A stretch of DNA of 29,458 bases from an uncultured Collinsella sp. (GTDB taxonomy: Bacteria > Actinomycetota > Coriobacteriia > Coriobacteriales > Coriobacteriaceae). The notes under the pieces were generated by a model that saw only the letters and a program-made list of their open reading frames with translations, made no database searches and was not told the origin of the DNA. Location of the stretch: positions 1-29,458 of the forward strand of contig CAUCQW010000027.1 in the NCBI GenBank assembly GCA_958445065.1, written 5' to 3'. Shown here piece by piece: positions 24,421-29,458 of the stretch; positions within the stretch are counted from its first letter, which is position 1; the number at the start of each line of letters is the position of its first letter. A program made the position numbers and the translations under genes.

Positions 24421-26202
24421 ATGACGATCACCGAAATCGACGAGAAGTTCATGCGCGAGGCGTTGGCGGAGGCGCGCGCCGCTGCTGCGGTGGGCGAGGT
24501 GCCCATCGGAGCCGTAGTGGTGCGCGACGGTGAGATCGTCGCGAGGGCGCACAATCGGCGCGAACTCGACCAGGACCCTTCGGCTCATGCCGAGTTTGCG
24601 GCCGTGTGCGCCGCTGCCCAGGCGCTTGGCCGCTGGCGCCTTTTCGACTGTACGGTTTATGTGACGTTGGAACCCTGCTGCATGTGCGCGGGCCTTATGG
24701 TCAACGCGCGCGTGGGGCGCTGCGTGTATGGCGCGAGTGATGCCAAGGCGGGCGCGCTGGGTTCGCTGTATGACCTGAATGCCGACTCGCGCCTGAATCA
24801 TCGGTTTAACGTGACGGCTGGGGTCCTGGCGGATGAATGCCGCGAGCTGCTGAGTAGCTATTTTGGCGGTCTGCGCGGAGCGGGCGGCGCTGATTGCGGT
24901 TGTGGGGCCGATCTTGAAGCACACGCCGCTCACGCCGCAGCGCTTGCAGGTGCCGGTGAGGATGCTGGCACGGCGGTTGACTTTGGTCCTGCGTGCCGCC
25001 GACCCCGCCGTGTGCTGTTGGCGATCGACTCCTTTAAGGGCAGCGTTTCGAGCGCGCAGGCGGAGGCGGCGGTTGCCGAAGGCGTGCGCCGCGTTTGGCC
25101 CGATGCCGAGGTGCGCGCATTGCCGCTGGCAGATGGTGGCGAGGGAACGCTCGATGCCGTTGCCGCCTGCGGTGGCGAGCTCTCAACCTGCGAGGTCGCA
25201 GGGCCCTTGGGCGACCGCGTGTCTGCCCGGATGCTGGTTGATGTCGAGCACAAGTCCGCGGTCATCGAGATGGCCGAGGCGGCCGGCATTGGGTATTCGC
25301 CTTGTACGGAGTCGGCGGTGTTGGCGGCCACAACCTATGGCGTGGGCGAGCTCATGCTTCGCGCGGTTCGCATGGGCGCAAAGACACTCTATATTGGTCT
25401 GGGCGGCAGCGCCACCAACGACGGTGGCGCCGGCATGCTGCAGGCGCTGGGCGCGCGTGTGGTCGATGATCAGGACTGCGATGTCGCCCCCGGTCTTGCC
25501 GGCCTTGAGCAGGTGGCGAGCGTTGATTTGGCGCCCGCGCTGCAGGCTTTGGATGATGCTCGCATCGTTGTGCTTTCGGATGTCGAGAATCCGCTCGTGG
25601 GGCGTCGAGGCGCACTGGCGGTGTTTGGCGGGCAGAAGGGCCTGCCGGCGGATGATGTCGAGGTGCTGCGCAGATACGACGGCTGGATGGTCGGCTACGG
25701 TCGCTTGCTCGATGCGGCGATTGCCAGAGCTCGAGCCCAGGGGTTGTTGCGCACACCCGAGGGCGCACGGACATTTGGCTCGGTGCTCGGTGTACCCGGC
25801 GCGGGCGCTGCCGGTGGCTTGGGCGCGGCGTTGCTGGCGCTCGGCGCGGAGCTACGCTCGGGTGTGGAGACGGTGCTCGACCTCGTGGGGTTTGACGAGC
25901 GCGTGCGCGATGTCGACCTGGTCATAACGGGCGAGGGCAATATGGACGAGCAATCCGCCGCCGGTAAGGCACCGGTGGGTGTGGCTCGTCGTGCGAAGCG
26001 ATATGGCAAGCCGGTGGTCGCCGTCGTGGGCGGTCGCGCCGTCAACCTGGACGCGGTATATGGGCAGGGTATTGACTTGGTTTTGCCGATTTGCCGCAAG
26101 CCCATGGACCTGGAACGGGCACTCGATTCGCAAGAAGCCACAACCAACCTCATCTGTGCCGGCGAGGCAGCCGCCCAATCCTACGACCTCGCTCGCCTCT
26201 AA
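24421..26202 (+). CDS. Fusion: TadA-type tRNA adenosine deaminase + glycerate kinase
   Basis: A continuous 593-residue frame made of two full enzymes. Residues 5-150 are TadA, which converts A34 to inosine in tRNA-Arg(ACG): zinc motif HAE (56-58, Glu58 as proton shuttle) and PCCMC (85-89). Residues 197-593 are a type I glycerate kinase (GarK/GlxK family), phosphorylating D-glycerate with ATP: AIDSFKGSVSS (201-211), GLGGSATNDGGAGMLQALGA (given in part) and ITGEGNMDEQSAAGK. The linker (151-196) is Ala/Gly-rich with a DCGCG stretch. No ribosome site or ATG precedes the kinase part, so separate translation is unlikely. ATG 24421 follows AGGGAAGG. The gene lies 51 bases from the divergent tRNA-Ser. 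A lost stop codon between once-adjacent genes is the likely origin. Confidence 0.9.
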   Translation: MTITEIDEKFMREALAEARAAAAVGEVPIGAVVVRDGEIVARAHNRRELDQDPSAHAEFAAVCAAAQALGRWRLFDCTVYVTLEPCCMCAGLMVNARVGRCVYGASDAKAGALGSLYDLNADSRLNHRFNVTAGVLADECRELLSSYFGGLRGAGGADCGCGADLEAHAAHAAALAGAGEDAGTAVDFGPACRRPRRVLLAIDSFKGSVSSAQAEAAVAEGVRRVWPDAEVRALPLADGGEGTLDAVAACGGELSTCEVAGPLGDRVSARMLVDVEHKSAVIEMAEAAGIGYSPCTESAVLAATTYGVGELMLRAVRMGAKTLYIGLGGSATNDGGAGMLQALGARVVDDQDCDVAPGLAGLEQVASVDLAPALQALDDARIVVLSDVENPLVGRRGALAVFGGQKGLPADDVEVLRRYDGWMVGYGRLLDAAIARARAQGLLRTPEGARTFGSVLGVPGAGAAGGLGAALLALGAELRSGVETVLDLVGFDERVRDVDLVITGEGNMDEQSAAGKAPVGVARRAKRYGKPVVAVVGGRAVNLDAVYGQGIDLVLPICRKPMDLERALDSQEATTNLICAGEAAAQSYDLARL

Positions 26203-26217
26203 GGCCTATCTCCCTAT

Positions 26218-26286
26218 AAGTTGCGGTGAAATACGGAGTGTTTTTGCCTTTAAGGTGCCAATTCAGTCCGTATTCCACCGCAACTT
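26218..26286. repeat. Palindrome 1: 20-bp arms
   Basis: AAGTTGCGGTGAAATACGGA (26218-26237) is the complement of 26267-26286 with one G-U pair, around a 29-base loop. It begins 15 bases after the fusion gene stop and could stop transcription, but no T-run follows the stem. Confidence 0.88.
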
Positions 26287-26349
26287 CGAGAATGTCCATT
26301 CGAGGTTGGCTGCCTTGTGCCTTGGGTCGGACCGCCTGCCACGAAACGT

Positions 26350-26485
26350 GGCCATCTACTACGTTAAACCGGCCACCCTCGACCATTCCGGAATTTGCAA
26401 AACAAAACCGCAGGTAGAAAGCTTGCCGATTTTCGAAAAAGTCGGCTATGGTTGACCTCTGTGGCCTAAACGTAGTAGATGGGCC
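26350..26485. repeat. Palindrome 2: arms of about 25-37 bases
   Basis: GGCCATCTACTACGTT and GGCCAC (26350-26376) are inverted as GTGGCC and AACGTAGTAGATGGGCC (26461-26485). Pairing continues inward as CGACCAT with ATGGTTG. The middle holds a small stem GCCGA/TCGGC. Confidence 0.82.
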
Positions 26486-26514
26486 CTTTCTGTGGTGCGG
26501 CACCAAGCCGGTCA

Positions 26515-26606
26515 TTTTGGGATGGGACTATTTTGACTACTCATTGGCTGCTCTGGCAATCGGGCTGCAAAAGTAGTCAAAAAAGCTCCGTCCCAAATTA
26601 GCTACC
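26515..26606. repeat. Palindrome 3: imperfect 26-bp arms, shares a motif with 14036-14054
   Basis: TTTTGGGATGGGACTATTTT then GACTAC is inverted as GTAGTCAAAA then AAGCTCCGTCCCAAA, with about four mismatches and a 31-base loop. The right arm contains the exact 19-base motif of 14036-14054. Confidence 0.75.
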
Positions 26607-26635
26607 TTGCTCTGGCGGGCGGGAGCAGGTAAGAT
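26607..26635 (+). promoter_or_regulatory. Promoter of the SRP RNA gene
   Basis: TTGCTC (26607-26612), 17 bases, TAAGAT (26630-26635). The transcript should begin near 26642. The -35 box directly abuts palindrome 3. Confidence 0.6.
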
Positions 26636-26641
26636 ATACCG

Positions 26642-26765
26642 AGCGCCTAGCGCGTTCGATGGGTTCGGATGACGACATGTTCCGAATCTGGTCAGGTCCG
26701 GAAGGAAGCAGCCATAAGGAGCCTCTGTCGGGCATCCGAATCCATCGAGCGCACGGGCGTTTTTT
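26642..26765 (+). ncRNA. ffs: Signal recognition particle RNA (4.5S type)
   Basis: The universal SRP core is present: GGTCAGGTCCGG followed by AAGGAAGCAGCC (26690-26713), which is the Ffh-binding loop. The long stem closes with GCGTTCGATGGGTTCGGATG (26652-26671) against CATCCGAATCCATCGAGCGC (26733-26752). A T6 run (26760-26765) ends it. It is about 120 nt, the short bacterial form without an Alu domain. It works with Ffh and FtsY to target membrane proteins. Confidence 0.95.
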
Positions 26766-26772
26766 GGTGCCG

Positions 26773-26879
26773 CGACATGGCCCGGCCGGCGGCGAGGTAT
26801 TTGGTGTCTCGCTGGTCCTCGGCTTCGCCTGCGGGATCGCTCGACTACCAAACACCTCGCCGCCGGTCGGGCCCCGTCG
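26773..26879. repeat. Palindrome 4: arms of about 33-38 bases downstream of SRP RNA
   Basis: GGCCCGGCCGGCGGCGAGGT and on to 26811 is inverted at 26842-26873 (ACCTCGCCGCCGGTCGGGCC), with a few mismatches. CGAC outside both arms extends the pairing. The loop is about 30 bases. The region codes for no credible protein. Confidence 0.82.
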
Positions 26880-27015
26880 TTCAAAAATCACCCGTAAAGG
26901 CGCGTTTATCTAATTAAATCTATCCCTTGCGGAATGCGGCTTGCTGGTGTTGTCTGGGCATTGAAGGCTATGTGGTTCAAGAGGCGGCGGTGCTGTTGCT
27001 TGAATTTTTACAGTT

Positions 27016-27058
27016 AAAGAGGCCCGTTTCCCTGGGTTGGGGAAACGGGCCTCTTTTT
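27016..27058. terminator. Terminator of surface protein copy 1
   Basis: AAAGAGGCCCGTTTCCC (27016-27032) pairs perfectly over 17 bases with 27040-27056; T5 follows on the plus side and three T follow on the minus side, so it can work both ways. Confidence 0.88.
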
Positions 27059-27101
27059 GTCTCTGGGTTTGTGGATTGGCGAAGGTAGTATGCTTTGGCG
27101 G

Positions 27102-28119
27102 CTATTTTGAGTTCTTGAGGCGGCGTGTGGCTGTGGCGGTTATTCCGAGGCCTGCGGCGGCGACTGCTGCGAGTGCGATTGCGCTCGGCGCTGCATCGCC
27201 CGTGTTCGCTAGCTTGCCGGCGGTCGTATCTGCTTGCTTGCCGCTGCTCGAGTTCGCCTGCTTGGTGGAGCTTGGCGGGGTATTTTTGCCGGTCGCGGAC
27301 GAGCCGGTGGGCTGTGTCGTCTCGGTCGGTTGCGCTGAGCCGGAGGGAGGTGTTGTCTCGGTGGGTTTTGTTATCTCGGGTGAGGCGGCCTTATCTGCTG
27401 CGGCTTTTGCCTCTTCGTATGCCTTGCAGGCATCGTCATAGGCCGTTTGCGCCTTTTTCAAATCGTCGAGGAGCGCATCTCGCTTGGCTATGTCCTCATC
27501 GATGTGGGCTTTAGCTTCCTCCGCCTCACTTTCGGAATCCTGAACCTGTCTTTCCTGGCTTTCGAGCCGGCGTCGGTAGGAGTGAAGATCATCTTCACAA
27601 GATTTCTCTCGCCTTTCTGCCGACATGATCTCACGTCGCAACTGCTTAATATGCTCTTTAGTAGCTGTGCTGGGCTCCTCGTCGCCGAGTGCTTCAAGTG
27701 CCTTATCTAATTCTGCCTGAAGGCCGCTTGTCCGGCTGTGGGCCTCATCGTATTTGGCTTGGGCTGCATCGACGTTCGCTTGCATGGCGGGAAGGCGTTC
27801 CCTCCGTTTGGCGGCTTCCGTCACCACCATGTCGTAGATCTCTTGAAAAGCGGCAATGTCATCATCGATTACCGCAAGTTTCTCGAGACTTGCGGCGTCT
27901 TTTGCGGCCTCGAGGTTTTTGAGCGCTTCCTGCATGGCTGCATACGCTTTTTCTTTTGCGGCGGTCGCATCTTCCGTCTGCAAGACAACTGCACCGGTGG
28001 GGGAACTGGTTTCTGCCGCGATCGCCGTTACGGGGGGGGGCGATTCCCGCGACAAGCGCCGCGGAAAGGGCGATGCCCACAGTTGCTCGTCTTGCTCTTC
28101 TTGCGAGAATGTCGTTCAT
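27102..28119 (-). CDS. Phase-variable coiled-coil surface protein with LPxTG-like anchor, copy 1 (frame OFF)
   Basis: The real start is ATG 28119, with GAGGTG upstream. It encodes a signal peptide (basic MNDILARRARR, then a hydrophobic run ending near AGIAP). At a run of nine C (minus strand, 28040-28032) the frame breaks: as sequenced, the product would be only 85 residues. The body (from VTAIAAETS on) lies in the next frame and has no start of its own except a TTG. The whole span is 1018 bases, one more than a multiple of three; with eight C it would be a 338-residue protein. The body has a long charged coiled coil, a Pro/Thr/Ser stalk, the sortase motif LANTG (27198-27212), a membrane helix and a basic tail RRLKNSK. 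A role in adhesion or immune evasion is inferred. Confidence 0.8.
28032..28040 (+). repeat. G9 tract (slippage site) in surface protein copy 1
   Basis: Nine G on the plus strand, inside the signal peptide region. Eight or eleven would join signal and body in one frame (GCC-CCC-CCC-GTA); nine does not. Confidence 0.9.
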
Positions 28120-28332
28120 CTCGGCACCTCATTTCAAGGGTCGGCGACTAACTTGGTAGCACTAATGTAAGTATATCAGGCGGTTTGCCCGCCATTGATC
28201 GGGTGTGCGCGTATACCCCTTGATTAACAGCCATTAAATCTATCCCTTAAGGAACGCGGCTTGCTAGTGTTGTCTGGGCATTGATGGCTGCGTGGTACAA
28301 GAGACGGCGGCATTACCATTTGTTTTTTCAAG
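28120..28332 (-). promoter_or_regulatory. Upstream region of surface protein copy 1 and unit boundary
   Basis: TATACT on the minus strand (28170-28175) is a plausible -10, but no good -35 is visible at 17 bases. GAGGTG just before the ATG is the ribosome site. The duplication boundary lies at 28233. Confidence 0.45.
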
Positions 28333-28333
28333 T

Positions 28334-28378
28334 AAAGAGGTCCGTTTCCCTGGGTTGGGGAAACGGACCTCTTTTTGT
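28334..28378. terminator. Terminator of surface protein copy 2
   Basis: AAAGAGGTCCGTTTCCC (28334-28350) pairs over 17 bases with 28358-28374. Compared with copy 1, a C-G pair has become T-A on both sides of the stem. Confidence 0.88.
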
Positions 28379-28419
28379 CTCTTGGCTTGTGGATTGGCGA
28401 AGACAATAACCGCTGGCAG

Positions 28420-29458
28420 CTATTTTGAGTTCTTGATGCGGCGCGTGGCTGCGGCGGTTATTCCGAGGCCTGCGGCGGCGATTCCTGCGAGCGCGATTGC
28501 GCTCGGCACTGCGTCGCCCGTGTTCGCGAGCTTGCCGGCGGTCGTATCTGCTTGCTTGCCGCTGCTCGAGTTCGCCTGCTTGGTGGAGCTCGGCGGGGTA
28601 TTTTTGCCGGTCGCGGACGAGCCGGTGGGCTGTGTCGCCTCGGCCGGTTGCGCCGAGTTGGAGGGAGGCGTCGTCTCGGTCGGTTGCGTTATCTCGGGCG
28701 AGGTGGCCTTGTCTGCCGCGGCCTTTGCCTCTTCGTATGCCTTGCAGGCGTCGTCATAGGCCGTTTGCGCTTTTTTCAAATTGTCGAGGAGCGCATCTCG
28801 CCAGGCTATGAACTGGTCGATATGGGCTTTATACTTCTCTGCAGCACGCTCACAGTCATTAACTTGTCTTTCCTGCCTTTTGAGGCGGTCCTGGGCCTCG
28901 CGGAGCTCCATTTCGCAAAAGTCAACTCGCGCTTTTGCCGTTACGATCTCTTGGCGCAACGACTTTATTTGCTGTTTAATAGTTTCGGCAAGCTCCTCGT
29001 CGCCGAGTGCTTCGACTGCCTTAAGCTCCTCAAGCTTCATGTCTAATTTTTCCTGGAGCTTGCTTACCCGGTTGATGGCCTCGTCGGTTTTGGCTTGGGC
29101 TGCATCGATGTCCGCTTGCATGGTGGGGAGGGATTCCCTCAATTCGGCGGCTTGCGCCGCCATCTTGTCGCGGAGCTCTTGAAAACGGGCAATGTCATCA
29201 TTGAATCTCGCAATTTTCTCGGGACTTGCGGCGTCTTTTGCGGCCTCGAGGTTTTTGAGCGCTTCCTGCATGGCTGCATACGCTTTTTCCTTTGCGGCGG
29301 CCGCATCTTCCGTCTGCAGGGCGCCCGAATTGCCGTTGGCGGTGCTCGTCTGCGAAACGGCCGCACCGGTGGGGGTGCTGGTTTCTGCCGCGATCGCCGT
29401 TACGGGGGGGGGCGATTCCCGCGACAAGTGCCGCGGAAAGGGCGATGCCCACAGTTGC
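28420..29458 (-). CDS. Phase-variable coiled-coil surface protein with LPxTG-like anchor, copy 2 (frame OFF, 5' end cut)
   Basis: A paralogue of copy 1. The window ends inside its signal peptide (ATVGIALSAALVAGIA is visible in frame up to the tract). Again nine C on the minus strand (29412-29404) put signal and body in different frames, so both copies are OFF in the same way. The body is about 330 residues: a 12-residue insert (SQTSTANGNSGA) near the mature N-terminus that copy 1 lacks, a coiled coil of different sequence, then an almost identical stalk, LANTG (28516-28530), membrane helix and tail RRIKNSK. Start and promoter lie outside the window. Whether one or both copies are ever expressed together cannot be told from here. 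Confidence 0.78.
   Translation of the reverse strand, partial: QLWASPFPRHLSRESPPPVTAIAAETSTPTGAAVSQTSTANGNSGALQTEDAAAAKEKAYAAMQEALKNLEAAKDAASPEKIARFNDDIARFQELRDKMAAQAAELRESLPTMQADIDAAQAKTDEAINRVSKLQEKLDMKLEELKAVEALGDEELAETIKQQIKSLRQEIVTAKARVDFCEMELREAQDRLKRQERQVNDCERAAEKYKAHIDQFIAWRDALLDNLKKAQTAYDDACKAYEEAKAAADKATSPEITQPTETTPPSNSAQPAEATQPTGSSATGKNTPPSSTKQANSSSGKQADTTAGKLANTGDAVPSAIALAGIAAAGLGITAAATRRIKNSK
29404..29412 (+). repeat. G9 tract (slippage site) in surface protein copy 2
   Basis: Nine G at the position equivalent to the tract of copy 1, flanked by the same GTTAC and CGATTCCCGCG. Confidence 0.9.

Larger units (their letters stand above)
26203..26641. other. Non-coding block with three large palindromes
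   Basis: No gene is supported in these 439 bases. It holds three long inverted repeats (26218-26286, 26350-26485, 26515-26606) and ends with the SRP RNA promoter. Confidence 0.75.
26913..28232. repeat. Tandem duplication, unit 1 (about 1.32 kb)
   Basis: Begins with ATTAAATCTATCCCTT (26913) and repeats from 28233. Stop codon, anchor motif and terminator are all offset by exactly 1318 bases between the units. The unit holds a terminator, one surface-protein gene and its promoter region. Confidence 0.85.
28233..29458. repeat. Tandem duplication, unit 2 (cut by the window end)
   Basis: Second copy of the 1.32-kb unit, running off the right edge. More copies beyond the window are possible. Confidence 0.8.

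Noticed and set aside
26537..26913. Several 80-115-codon frames on both strands around the SRP RNA
   Set aside because: They all read through the SRP RNA and palindrome 4, with no ribosome sites and Arg/Pro-rich nonsense translation.
28000..28119. Treating the two surface genes as ordinary pseudogenes
   Set aside because: Possible, but both copies break at the same nine-base homopolymer while their long bodies stay open. An assembly error in a G run also remains possible and needs raw reads.
26203..29458. CRISPR array or insertion sequence in the repeat-rich right end
   Set aside because: No regularly spaced short direct repeats and no transposase frame. The repeats are single palindromes and one 1.32-kb tandem duplication.

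Overview
This window looks like an accessory-rich chromosomal stretch of a Collinsella-like member of the Coriobacteriia (Actinomycetota). The inference rests on the high-GC codon use, the mix of families (EF-G-like GTPase, LacI/GntR/MarR/TetR regulators, sortase-anchored proteins) and the style of intergenic palindromes. No database search was possible, so the genus is an inference.

Layout. 1-1026: end of a polar amino-acid ABC transporter (permease and ATPase). 1346-3421: a divergent EF-G-like GTPase. 3551-5716 (minus): a secreted DNA/RNA nuclease and a LarE-type sulfur transferase. 5890-7649: a HAD phosphatase and a LacI regulator that converge with overlapping stop codons. 7967-9814: glmS. 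9928-11857: a GntR/FCD regulator divergent from a YeiH-type membrane protein. 12131-14008: a degenerate NtrC-like regulator without a P-loop lysine and a one-span membrane protein. 14072-15178: a nitroreductase and a 96-residue unknown. 15360-19592: a MarR regulator with a two-gene heterodimeric ABC exporter, which also shows the best operator/promoter arrangement in the window. 19706-21281: cysE divergent from a DedA protein. 21570-22622: ilvE. 22929-24276: lemA divergent from a TetR regulator. 24280-24369: tRNA-Ser(UGA). 24421-26202: a single reading frame joining TadA to glycerate kinase. 26203-26900: a palindrome-rich non-coding block containing the SRP RNA gene. 26913 to the end: two tandem 1.32-kb units, each with a coiled-coil, LPxTG-like surface protein on the minus strand.

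The most interesting system is at the right end. In both surface-protein genes the signal peptide and the body lie in different frames, separated by a run of nine G (plus strand). Losing one G would restore a complete secreted, wall-anchored protein in copy 1, so the pair look like phase-variable surface proteins, both sequenced in the OFF state. The copies are nearly identical at the signal and anchor ends and diverge in the coiled-coil middle. Their terminator stem shows a compensatory base change. A 14-G run between ilvE and lemA shows that poly-G tracts also expand elsewhere in this genome.

Other leads are the TadA-glycerate kinase fusion, the ATP-site-deficient NtrC-like regulator, the EF-G paralogue with altered G3 and G4 motifs, paired dyads upstream of glmS and of the MarR operon, a 130-nt run of hairpins before the NtrC-like gene, and at least two families of dispersed intergenic repeats.
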